A stretch of DNA of 64,000 nt from Rhodanobacter sp. DHG33 (GTDB lineage: Bacteria; Pseudomonadota; Gammaproteobacteria; Xanthomonadales; Rhodanobacteraceae): assembly GCF_014843005.1 (NCBI RefSeq), contig NZ_JACYXM010000010.1:1-64000 (forward strand), read 5' to 3'. Below, one piece after another: positions 1 to 7,517 of the stretch. The notes under the pieces are model-generated. The model was not told the origin of the DNA. It was given only the letters and a program-made list of their open reading frames with translations, and did no database searches. The stretch's first letter is position 1. The number at the start of each line of letters is the position of its first letter. The translations under genes and the position numbers were made by a program.

Positions 1-169
1 CGCCGCCCATCAGGCAGGCGACTCCGTAAAGAAATTGGGCGTCGGTATGCCCGGGGTCTTTCGCAATAATTTGCGCCAGCGCGCGCTGGGCAAGATCGAC
101 CCTCCCCTGGTTGAGCGCTTTGCCGGCTTCTGCGAGCAATGGGCCGATAGTCGAAGGGGTAGGCGACAT
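1..169 (-). CDS. TPR protein, N-terminal part (probable TPR-sulfotransferase), cut by window edge
   Basis: The minus strand has an ATG at 169 followed by 56 open codons running off the window. The start MSPTPSTIGPLLAEAGKAL and the helix pair around QGRVDLAQRALAQIIAKDP, then HTDAQFLYGVACLM, look like a first tetratricopeptide repeat (small/large residue spacing, Pro after the second helix). The same layout opens the TPR-sulfotransferase at 4312-5892, so this is probably a second copy, but the catalytic part is not visible. It is divergent from the TonB receptor at 488 and shares its AT-rich upstream region. No clear Shine-Dalgarno sequence precedes the ATG. Confidence 0.6.
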   Translation of the reverse strand, partial: MSPTPSTIGPLLAEAGKALNQGRVDLAQRALAQIIAKDPGHTDAQFLYGVACLMGG

Positions 170-238
170 AAGAGAGGTCGTTTCTGGAATGCGCGCATGA
201 TAGCGACGGTCAGGATTTGATGAAAATAATTGTTCGAA

Positions 239-271
239 AATCGCAAAATAATGCGATTACATTAAATCGCA
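239..271. promoter_or_regulatory. Three alternating AATCGCA/TGCGATT half-sites (candidate operator)
   Basis: AATCGCA (239-245), TGCGATT (252-258) and AATCGCA (265-271) are exact copies in alternating orientation, each separated by 6 bp, giving a 13-bp period. They form two overlapping perfect inverted repeats. They lie in an AT-rich stretch between the divergent TPR gene and the TonB receptor, just upstream of a candidate -35 box. The spacing suits a dimeric regulator or two stacked dimers. Which regulator binds is unknown. Confidence 0.45.
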
Positions 272-283
272 ATTTCTTAAACG

Positions 284-313
284 TTGACTTTGTGTTACGT
301 GAATGCGTAATGT
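284..313 (+). promoter_or_regulatory. Candidate sigma-70 promoter for the TonB receptor
   Basis: TTGACT (284-289) and TAATGT (308-313) are separated by 18 bp and lie downstream of the alternating half-sites, about 175 bp before the receptor start. The -35 is a 5/6 match to consensus and the -10 is imperfect, so this is a moderate prediction. It implies a long 5' leader. Confidence 0.35.
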
Positions 314-487
314 CGAGAGGCCAGGTAGCAACATTCAAGTAGCAGCATTAGCTGAAGGGTGTGGCAGTTACTGTGGACAGGCTTGCTCGGTTCCAACCTG
401 CATTGTGCTCTGAGTGGCATAACGCATTTATTGAGGACTGACATTGCTTTCTTGCATCTTAAAGTTTACTGGGGAGTTTTCGATCTC

Positions 488-3400
488 ATGAATGTCCAGA
501 AATCCAATAGTGAAATGCGTCGTTCGGCATTCCGTCGGACCGCGTTGGCCATGGCCGTCGTCGCCGGCGTCGGCATGACCGGCCAGGTGCTGGCGCAGGC
601 CACCACCGGCACCATTTTCGGCAGTGCACCCGCGTCCGGTGCCACCGTACAGGTCGTCGGTGGCTCGGGCTTCAACCGTACCGTAGCGGTCGACAGCACC
701 GGCCACTATTCGCTGACCGTACCAGTCGGCAGCTACACGGTGAACCTGCTGCAGAATGGTGCTGTCGCGCAGTCGCACAGCAATGTCAGCCCGGCCGCCG
801 GTGGCGCATTCGAGGCCGACTTCGTGCAGGCCGGCGGCCAGAACGCCAAGTCGTTGAGCACGGTGACCGTGACGGCGAACGCGCTACCTGCGATCGACGT
901 GACCTCCACCACGCAGAACCTGACCATCACCTCGAAGCAGTTGGCCGAACTGCCGTTGGCGCGCAGTGCGGAAGCCATCGCCCTGCTGGCGCCAGGCACT
1001 ATTGAGGGCTCGCCCTACTTTTCAGGCAGTACTCCTACCGGTGGTTCGCCGATCTCGTTCGGTGGTTCGTCGATCGTCGAGAACGCCTATTACATCAATG
1101 GCTTCAACACCTCCGATCCGCTCAGCAACACCGGTGGCATCGCGCTGCCCTATGGCGTCATCGACCAGCAGCAGGTACTCACCAGCGGTTACGGCGCCCA
1201 GTACGGTCGCTCGGCTGGTGGCGTGATCAGCCAGATCGGCAAGAGCGGTACCAACGACTGGCACTTCGGTGGCCAGGTGCTGTGGTCGCCGGCGTTTGCG
1301 CAGGATAGTACCGACGACGTCTACTACAGCAACCCGCGCAGCAGCTATTACGGCCAGATGTACTCGCCCAACAAGCAGGCTGGCTTCACCCAGTGGAACA
1401 CCGTCTATGACGCTTACCTCAGCGGGCCGCTGATCAAGGACAAGCTGTTCTTCTTCATCGGTGCCGAAGCTGACAAGACGCAGTTGAGCAACGCGCCGCT
1501 AAGCGTCGGTAGCAGCCAGGTCTACAACCAGCGTCAGAGCAAGCCCAAGTACTACGCCAAGCTGGACTGGAACATCAACGACAGCAACATCCTCTCGTTG
1601 ACGAACATCTACAACGCATGGACCCGCGATCCGGCCACCTACTCCTACTACAACTACGACCAGAGCAGCGGTACGTACACGAAGGGTGGATTCGCGAGCC
1701 TGGGTCAGGAACAGAAGAACACCTTCGACATCTGGATCGGCAAGTACACCTCGTACATCACCGATAACCTGACGTTGAACGTCCTGTACGGCAAGATGAG
1801 CGGCAAGTACTACACCGACCAGCCGACCTTCCCGGGCTACAGCACCGACCTGCCGAATATCCTTTCTCCAGAGTATCAGGTTGGTTCGCCGTGCAGCAGC
1901 GGCTGCAGCAACGCCAATGTCAATACCAACATCAACGAGGCGAACCACACGTCGGAAGAGCGTAACTTGCGCGTCGATTTCGACTGGAAGCTGGGCGACC
2001 ACGACATTCAGTTCGGTATCGACAACCAGAACAGCGTGGACCGCATGGATGGTGCGGCGATGACCGGCCCGGGTTACGCTTGGCAGTACGCCGCCGCTGG
2101 CTACGTGATGCAGTACCGGTTCGATACGGTCACCCCGTCGCTGGTGATCAGGCAACGCGCCCAGTACATCCAGGACAATTGGCAGGTGACCCCCAACCTG
2201 CTGCTGAACATCGGCCTGCGCAATGATACGTTCACCAACTACAACCCGGTGGGTCAGGCCTACCTGCGCCTGACCTCGCCGCAGTGGGCGCCGCGCCTCG
2301 GCTTCAGTTGGGACGTGTTCGGCGATTCCACCATGAAGGTGTTCGGCAACATGGGTCGCTACTACTTGGCGATGCCCACCTCGGTGGCGTTGCGCGAAGC
2401 CAGTGCGCCGACCTACACGCTTACCTTCTTCAACTACACCGGTGTCAGCGCCACCGGCATCCCGCAGAACCTGTCGCCGATAGATATCGGTGGCGGTGGT
2501 GCCGCTGGGAATATCTACTACGTCAACAATGAAGATGGCAGCCTGGTCAACCCCAAGACGGCCGCTGCTGGCAACATCAAGGCGGAATACCAGGATCAGT
2601 TTGTACTGGGCATGCAGCAGCAGTTCAACATGTTCGGCCAGAGCTGGGTGTACGGCGTCACCGGCACCGTGAACAAGCTGGGCCGCATGATCGACGACTT
2701 CGATCCGCAGGTCTATGAATCGGAAATTGCGTCTTTGGTTGCGGCCCAGGGCCTGACTCTCAACACGGCTACGCTCAGTGGCAGCACCCTGATCAACCCG
2801 GGTAGCCACGCCGTGTTGACCGTTCCGACCACCGGCGGTGGCTGGACCCAGGTGACCATGCCGGGCTCCGCTTTCGGCTACCCGAAGGCGTCGCGCAATT
2901 ACTACTCGCTGGATCTCTATCTGGAGCACGTGTTTGACGGCAAGTGGTACGGCAAGATCGACTACGTGTTCTCGCGCAGCTACGGCACCACCGAGGGTCC
3001 GGTGGAGTCGAACATCGGCCAGGGCGGCAGCTCGCAGTCCGGCACCGAGCAGTGGGATTTCTCGCAGATCATGCAATACAGCAATGGCCTGCTGCCCAAC
3101 GACCAGAAGCACCAGTTGCGCATATACGGTTCGTACATGATCAATCCGGAGTGGAAGGTTGGCGCCGTTTACCGCATCGCTTCGGGGACACCGGTAACCT
3201 GTCTGGGCTGGTACGGCCCGGAGCAGACCAACTACAATCAATATGGCAACGCATACCACTGGTGTGGTGGCGTGCCGTCGCCGCAGGGTTCCAGTGGCTT
3301 CACGCCGTGGACGCACCAGTTGGACCTGCAGTTGGACTACCGCCCGGCATTCGCCCAGAACCGTCTGGACTTCCAGTTGCAGGTCCACAACGTGTTCAAC

Positions 3401-3526
3401 GAGCAGCACGTATTGCAGTACGACAGCTCGTACGGCACGACGGCAGACCCGAGTGCCTACTATCGGTTGCCGGTCGGCTTGGAAACGCCGCGTTATCTGC
3501 AGGTCGGCGTCACCTACGATTACTGA
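488..3526 (+). CDS. Oar-like TonB-dependent outer-membrane receptor
   Basis: A 1012-residue outer-membrane receptor. The ATG at 488 was chosen over upstream starts because GGGGAG lies 11 bp before it and a signal peptide follows (RRSAFRRTALAMAVVAGVGM, cleavage near VLAQA). Next come a carboxypeptidase-regulatory-like beta-sandwich (about residues 35-100), a plug domain (about 115-240) and a long barrel rich in Tyr/Asn/Gly ending in the aromatic YLQVGVTYDY. This order is that of the Oar/OmpA-related TonB receptors that Xanthomonadales carry in many copies. These are linked to uptake of large or peptide ligands or to adhesion, but the ligand here is unknown. Neighbours are TPR-sulfotransferase genes on both sides, an association that may be functional. 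Confidence 0.88.
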   Translation: MNVQKSNSEMRRSAFRRTALAMAVVAGVGMTGQVLAQATTGTIFGSAPASGATVQVVGGSGFNRTVAVDSTGHYSLTVPVGSYTVNLLQNGAVAQSHSNVSPAAGGAFEADFVQAGGQNAKSLSTVTVTANALPAIDVTSTTQNLTITSKQLAELPLARSAEAIALLAPGTIEGSPYFSGSTPTGGSPISFGGSSIVENAYYINGFNTSDPLSNTGGIALPYGVIDQQQVLTSGYGAQYGRSAGGVISQIGKSGTNDWHFGGQVLWSPAFAQDSTDDVYYSNPRSSYYGQMYSPNKQAGFTQWNTVYDAYLSGPLIKDKLFFFIGAEADKTQLSNAPLSVGSSQVYNQRQSKPKYYAKLDWNINDSNILSLTNIYNAWTRDPATYSYYNYDQSSGTYTKGGFASLGQEQKNTFDIWIGKYTSYITDNLTLNVLYGKMSGKYYTDQPTFPGYSTDLPNILSPEYQVGSPCSSGCSNANVNTNINEANHTSEERNLRVDFDWKLGDHDIQFGIDNQNSVDRMDGAAMTGPGYAWQYAAAGYVMQYRFDTVTPSLVIRQRAQYIQDNWQVTPNLLLNIGLRNDTFTNYNPVGQAYLRLTSPQWAPRLGFSWDVFGDSTMKVFGNMGRYYLAMPTSVALREASAPTYTLTFFNYTGVSATGIPQNLSPIDIGGGGAAGNIYYVNNEDGSLVNPKTAAAGNIKAEYQDQFVLGMQQQFNMFGQSWVYGVTGTVNKLGRMIDDFDPQVYESEIASLVAAQGLTLNTATLSGSTLINPGSHAVLTVPTTGGGWTQVTMPGSAFGYPKASRNYYSLDLYLEHVFDGKWYGKIDYVFSRSYGTTEGPVESNIGQGGSSQSGTEQWDFSQIMQYSNGLLPNDQKHQLRIYGSYMINPEWKVGAVYRIASGTPVTCLGWYGPEQTNYNQYGNAYHWCGGVPSPQGSSGFTPWTHQLDLQLDYRPAFAQNRLDFQLQVHNVFNEQHVLQYDSSYGTTADPSAYYRLPVGLETPRYLQVGVTYDY

Positions 3527-3563
3527 TAACCAATGCAAGGCCCTGGTATCCGGGCTTGGAAAC

Positions 3564-3597
3564 CAACAAGGCCGCCGGGAAACCGGCGGCCTTGTTG
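3564..3597 (+). terminator. 15-bp perfect hairpin with GAAA tetraloop after the receptor
   Basis: Left arm 3564-3578 and right arm 3583-3597 pair perfectly over 15 bp around a GAAA tetraloop. It starts 38 bp after the receptor stop. The right arm ends in CTTGTTG and no long T run follows, so termination may rely mainly on stem strength. Confidence 0.75.
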
Positions 3598-3714
3598 CTA
3601 CTGCTTGGTAAAGCCGCACGGCAAGGTTGCGGTGGTTCGGGATGGATGACGCTGGAGATGAGCGTGCATACATCAAAGCGTATAGATAAAAATCCGTTTT
3701 GCTGCCATGCATCC

Positions 3715-3987
3715 ATGCGAATCGAGTTCGACGATGCCAAGCGTCAGCCAATCCTCATGGAGCGTGGGTTGGATTTCGCTGATGCTGGTCAGGTCTTCGC
3801 AGATCATGCCATTTCTGCGCCCAACGACCGGAAGGACTACGGTGAATTACGCATCATCACCGTGGGAATGGCTGAAGACCGTCGGGTGGTGCCGGTTTGC
3901 ACGTCGCGTGGTGAAGTTCGCCGCATTATCGGCATAAGGTATGCACATGAAGGCGAAGCCCAAAAATTCAGTTGCCTAATGGGTTGA
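3715..3987 (+). CDS. brnT: BrnT-family (DUF497) ribonuclease toxin
   Basis: A 90-residue protein beginning MRIEFDDAKRQPILMERGLDF. It shows the BrnT hallmarks: an F-D-x-A-K start, the helix ERGLDFADAGQVF, the conserved block NDRKDYGELR, a hydrophobic strand and the RRIIGIRYAHEGE motif near the end. Family members are small RelE-fold RNases that cut mRNA and are neutralised by BrnA encoded just downstream. The last residues (QKFSCLMG) differ from the usual Arg/Tyr-rich tail, so activity is uncertain. The downstream brnA frame overlaps its 3' end but carries a stop codon, so the toxin may be an orphan or inactive. No strong ribosome-binding site precedes the ATG. Confidence 0.75.
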   Translation: MRIEFDDAKRQPILMERGLDFADAGQVFADHAISAPNDRKDYGELRIITVGMAEDRRVVPVCTSRGEVRRIIGIRYAHEGEAQKFSCLMG

Positions 3988-4261
3988 CCCGGGAGATGCG
4001 CCACTGCCGGATGACGGGTTTTTCGAGAACGCGGTGTGGCGTCATGGTGACAGGGTGGCCGCACGTGCCGAAGCGCAGGCTGCAGTGGCTGAAATCGTCA
4101 AACGCACACGTTGCCCTGACAAGAGGCCGGCGAATGTAGTGGATACACCTTTGTGCATCCTGTCAGGTGTGCTGGTTCGCCGGAAGGCGTCGGATGCAAG
4201 CTGGCAGACCCGCGTGGTCGCCATGCTGGCCAGTCATGCGCCGATGACGAAGTCGCGTTGA
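3941..4261 (+). pseudogene. brnA: Broken BrnA-like antitoxin with an in-frame TAA
   Basis: An ATG at 3941 (MHMKAKPKNSVA) overlaps the end of brnT in another frame, as brnA genes normally do. It hits TAA at 3977-3979 after 12 codons. The same frame then stays open for 93 codons and reads as a BrnA body: WVDPGDAPLPDDGFFENAV, then HGDRVA, an R-x-x-D-K-R-P-A segment, and near the end ASDASWQTRVVAML. The last matches the conserved GxGWQTR ribbon-helix-helix region of BrnA. A single nonsense change therefore splits an otherwise recognisable antitoxin. Readthrough or internal start is possible; GTG codons follow the stop. Confidence 0.65.
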
Positions 4262-4311
4262 GTCATGTCGTAGAAAAAGCACAGTGATAACGCCATGGCA
4301 ACGGCAACCGG

Positions 4312-5892
4312 CTACAGGGTGTAGGCATGGTCAGAAACACCCAATTGCCGCAGCAGGTCGCGTAGCGGGTCCAGCAAGGTGCCATAGCGGGCTGATCGGG
4401 CTATATCCGATTGCAATGGTTGCCGCACTTGGCGGTTGCTGTACACGACGCGGCTGGTCTTGTGGGGTTCGAGACAGGCCGGTTCGAATGGCAGATCGCA
4501 GAACTCCAGCAGTTTGCGGATACTGCTTTCCGGGTCGGCCAGTAGGTCTTCGTGGACGTGGTCGAAGCAGCGCCCTGGGAAGCGCTGCCGCCAGAACTGA
4601 CTGATACGGTCGTATCCGGCGTAGTAGTGCGCCACGGATTCGAGGTCGTAACTGAACTCACCGCCGACGCTGAACAACTCGCGATAGCAGGAGAAGCAGG
4701 TTTCCAGCGGATCGCGCCGGGTATTCACCACGCGCGCGCCAGGCAACATGGTCAGTGCAGGGCCGACCAGTGCCCAGTTACCGAGGTTCTTGTCGGTGAA
4801 ACGGGGTTTGCGCGTGCGCCAGCGCGCGGTGCGCTCCATGTATTCGCAGCCGAGGCGGTGCCAGTCTTCGGCCATGGCCAAGGGGGCCCATTGTCCAAGT
4901 GTTTGCTGCCTGCGCTCGGATTCGCCCCGTAGGACAGCGGTCAGATCTGGTATTTCGTTGGCACCTTCCACCAAGGAGTGGGAAGCAAGAATGTGCTCGG
5001 CGAGCGTCGAACCAGAGCGAGGCAGACAGGCAATGAAGATGACTTCACTGCCGAGGTTTGGATCCACGGCAGGGGGGAGTGGGGGGGGGAAAGCCTCGAT
5101 GAAACTGTCGATTCGGCGATATTCGGTCGCGATGTCCCACGGGGTAATGCGACGCTTGATGGCATTTGCTATTTGCAGGGTACGGAAGGAAGCCGCCAGA
5201 TCGTTTTGGTTCTCGAGGGACTTGGCCAGCGCAAAGCTCAGCCACACGCGATCGTCGGCGGAGAGGTTGGGGCGTTCCAGCAGTTGCTTGATCTGTTGAA
5301 TCTCGGCGTCGTCGAGTTTCACGGACTTGAGATTGACCAATGAATGCCAAGCTCTGACGTGGTCCGGATGGCTTCGCAAGACGTCGCGATAAAGCCTGGC
5401 GGCTTCGGCAATGTCCCCGAGGCTGCTCAGTACATTGGCCAAGGTCGTTCGCGTCATGAGATGCGAGGGGTCGAGCGCCATCGCCCGTTCCAACACCGGG
5501 CGTGCTTCCTCAGTGCGACGCGTGATGTGCAAGGCATGCCCAAGGTTGTACCAAGGCGCACCCGTCTCGGGAGACAGTTCGCAGGCACGGCGCATGCTTT
5601 CAAAGGCCGCATCGTGAAGCTGGCATTGGAACAGCGCGCTGCCGAGGGTCATGTGCGCGTTGAAGTCGTCGGGCTTCAACTCAACGGCGCGGCGCAGATG
5701 GCCTACGGCCATGCCGGCGTTGCCGCGCATGAGTTGTACGACGCCAGATAGCCGCTGCGCTTCGGACGAATCCGGCGCGGCGCCTACAGCCTGCCTCAAG
5801 GTCAGTTCCGCGGTCGCCAGCTTTTGCGTTGCGATGGCGCGGGATGCGGTCGCGAGCAGATCGCTCAGCGGGGCGTTATCGGTAGGAGGCAT
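4312..5892 (-). CDS. TPR-domain sulfotransferase
   Basis: A 526-residue protein with two parts. Residues about 10-210 are tandem tetratricopeptide repeats, for example AEARPVLERAMALDP and DIAEAARLYRDVLRSHP. Residues about 283-510 are a sulfotransferase domain. Its 5'-phosphosulfate loop is CLPRSGSTLAEHIL (PRSGST at 291-296) and its 3'-phosphate motif is near 390-400 (NTRRDPLETCFSCYREL). It would move sulfate from PAPS to an acceptor; similar TPR fusions act on proteins or glycans, but the acceptor is unknown. The gene converges on brnT/brnA. The sense strand has a run of nine C at FPPPLPP (5081-5089 on the plus strand), a possible slippage site. Confidence 0.82.
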   Translation of the reverse strand: MPPTDNAPLSDLLATASRAIATQKLATAELTLRQAVGAAPDSSEAQRLSGVVQLMRGNAGMAVGHLRRAVELKPDDFNAHMTLGSALFQCQLHDAAFESMRRACELSPETGAPWYNLGHALHITRRTEEARPVLERAMALDPSHLMTRTTLANVLSSLGDIAEAARLYRDVLRSHPDHVRAWHSLVNLKSVKLDDAEIQQIKQLLERPNLSADDRVWLSFALAKSLENQNDLAASFRTLQIANAIKRRITPWDIATEYRRIDSFIEAFPPPLPPAVDPNLGSEVIFIACLPRSGSTLAEHILASHSLVEGANEIPDLTAVLRGESERRQQTLGQWAPLAMAEDWHRLGCEYMERTARWRTRKPRFTDKNLGNWALVGPALTMLPGARVVNTRRDPLETCFSCYRELFSVGGEFSYDLESVAHYYAGYDRISQFWRQRFPGRCFDHVHEDLLADPESSIRKLLEFCDLPFEPACLEPHKTSRVVYSNRQVRQPLQSDIARSARYGTLLDPLRDLLRQLGVSDHAYTL

Positions 5893-5947
5893 GGAGGGTT
5901 CTGGTTTGCTTCAAACCCACCCCGGGGAAGGGGAGGGCGGAGGTACA

Positions 5948-6850
5948 TCAACGATTTTCATCCACCGCCAGCATCCCGCCCGCCACGTTGTACACATTGC
6001 TGAAGCCGTGCGCGGCGAAGCGCTCGGCCACGCCCTGGCTGGAGATGCCGCGGGTGCAGATGAAGGCGAGCGCAGTGTCCTTGGGCAGGGCGGCAAGCGC
6101 TTCGTAGCCTTCGTCCTCGAGGATGCGTGCCTGCGGCAGCGGAGCCAGCTCCGCGCGCGCGGCGGCGGGACGCACGTCGATCAGGGTGATGCTGCCGGCG
6201 GCGAGCCGCTGCTGCAGTTCCTGCACGGTCAGCGACTTCACTTCCTGCGCGCCCGGGAACTTCAGGCTCAGGCCCTCGCCCTGCACGGTGGACACCCAGT
6301 CGATCACGATGCCTTTGGCGCGCTGGGCGCTGGCGGGATCGAAGTGCACCTCGAGGCCGTTGGCGTGGGCCACGATGTCGTGCTCGCTCGCGGGGGCGAG
6401 CTGGAAGCCGGCGCTGTGGTCGGGGCCGATTTCCAGGTGCAGCGCGAGACCCTGCGCGTTCGCGGTGCCTTCGCGGATGGCCTTGGCGGCGGCGTCGGTG
6501 ATGGTGATTTCCGGCGGGGTGCGATCCGGCGCGGAGACGCCGAACAGCGTGTGCAGCTCACCGCTGCCATACATCTGGCGGATGATGTCGGCGCCGCCGA
6601 CCAGTTCGCCTTCGACGTAGAGCTGCGGAATGGTGGGCCAGTCGCCGTAGGCCTTGATGCCCTCGCGGATCTCCGGGTCGTCCAGCACGTTCACCGTGTG
6701 GTAGTCCGGCAGCAGCTCGTTGAGCGTGTTGACGGCGGCGGCGGAGAAGCCGCACATCGGCTGCTGGCGATGGCCCTTCATGAACAGCACCACGTGGTGG
6801 CTCTTAAGCAGGGTTTCGATGCGTTCGCGGGTGGCGGCGTCTAGGGACAT
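5948..6850 (-). CDS. grxD: Monothiol glutaredoxin (Grx4 type) fused to a HesB-like region and a rhodanese domain
   Basis: A 300-residue protein. Residues 1-105 are a monothiol glutaredoxin with the CGFS site at 33-36 and the WPTIPQLYVEGELVGGADI glutathione-binding segment. Residues about 110-195 resemble an IscA/HesB-type fold (ITDAAAKAIREG, LALHLEI) but lack the Fe-S-binding cysteines. Residues about 200-300 are a rhodanese domain with Cys265 in the loop CTRGISSQG. Grx4 proteins carry or insert Fe-S clusters; the rhodanese suggests a sulfur-relay or persulfide role in the cytoplasm. The ATG at 6850 was chosen because the glutaredoxin fold starts there; further upstream the frame leaves homology. 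It stands alone between the sulfotransferase and the esterase. Confidence 0.87.
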   Translation of the reverse strand: MSLDAATRERIETLLKSHHVVLFMKGHRQQPMCGFSAAAVNTLNELLPDYHTVNVLDDPEIREGIKAYGDWPTIPQLYVEGELVGGADIIRQMYGSGELHTLFGVSAPDRTPPEITITDAAAKAIREGTANAQGLALHLEIGPDHSAGFQLAPASEHDIVAHANGLEVHFDPASAQRAKGIVIDWVSTVQGEGLSLKFPGAQEVKSLTVQELQQRLAAGSITLIDVRPAAARAELAPLPQARILEDEGYEALAALPKDTALAFICTRGISSQGVAERFAAHGFSNVYNVAGGMLAVDENR

Positions 6851-6917
6851 GGGGGAGCTTCCGGCAAATAAAGGGCAATGATACCGCCTGCCGATATGCC
6901 GGCTCCGCCGTGCGGCT

Positions 6918-7517
6918 TCAAGTCGCGAGCATGACGCGGGCCACGGGCAGCGCCGCCTGGGCCCACAAGGCGTACTGCGCGGCCGAGGGATGCAGGCCGT
7001 CGTCGGCGAGCAGGCCGGGGTGCCGGCGCGAGATCGGGGTGATGTCCACCCAGTGCGCGCCCAGTCGCAGCGTCTCCGCCTGGGCGGCGGCGTTGTAGGC
7101 ATCGAGTTCGGCGGCGATGCGTGCGGTGTCGCGGCCACTGTCCCGCGCAAACGGCGTGACGCCCCAGTCGGGGATCGACAGCACCAGCACCCGGCCGGCG
7201 CGGGCGCCGGTCAGGGCGATCGCACGCTGCAGCAGGGCGCGGAATTCCTCGCAGTAATCGTCCACGCTGCGGCCGCGGTACTGGTTGTTGACGCCGATCA
7301 GCAGGCTGACCAGGTCGTAGTGCGGCGCGAAGCTGGTGTCATCCATCGCGGCGGAAAGCTCATCGGTGGTCCACCCGGTGGTAGCCACGATGCCCGGCTC
7401 GGCCAGTGCCTTGCCTTCGGTGCGCAGCATGGCGGCCAGTTGCGCCGGCCAGCGGCCCTCGGCGGGCACGCTCTCGCCGATGGTGTAGGAGTCGCCGAGG
7501 GCGAGGTAGGTGGTCAA
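6918..7517 (-). CDS. SGNH/GDSL-family esterase or lipase
   Basis: A 199-residue hydrolase. Block I is LALGDSYTIGE (catalytic Ser), the oxyanion-hole Asn lies in LIGVNNQYRG, and block V is DDGLHPS, carrying the catalytic Asp and His. No signal peptide is visible, so it is probably cytoplasmic. The start is a TTG at 7517 whose last two bases overlap the TGA of the upstream aminotransferase (TTGA). This implies translational coupling and a two-gene operon. The first residues after the start (TTYLALGD) go straight into the fold, supporting the rare start codon. The substrate is unknown. Confidence 0.8.
   Translation of the reverse strand: MTTYLALGDSYTIGESVPAEGRWPAQLAAMLRTEGKALAEPGIVATTGWTTDELSAAMDDTSFAPHYDLVSLLIGVNNQYRGRSVDDYCEEFRALLQRAIALTGARAGRVLVLSIPDWGVTPFARDSGRDTARIAAELDAYNAAAQAETLRLGAHWVDITPISRRHPGLLADDGLHPSAAQYALWAQAALPVARVMLAT

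Noticed and set aside
359-487. Upstream extension of the TonB receptor to 359
   Set aside because: It would bury the signal peptide 43 residues inside the protein; GGGGAG is correctly spaced from the ATG at 488 instead.
1499-3751. A 750-codon open frame on the minus strand across the TonB receptor
   Set aside because: It is the antisense of a GC-rich real gene. Its translation is Val/Arg/His/Gln-rich with no domain, while the plus strand has a clear signal peptide, plug and barrel.
3980-4261. The open stretch after the brnA stop as an independent small gene
   Set aside because: It has no ATG start and continues the frame and BrnA similarity of the segment before the TAA, so it was treated as one broken gene.
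6851-7150. N-terminal extension of the glutaredoxin to 7150
   Set aside because: The extra 100 codons are Pro/Arg/Ser/Thr-rich and run antiparallel in frame-shifted register to the GDSL esterase; homology begins at the ATG at 6850.
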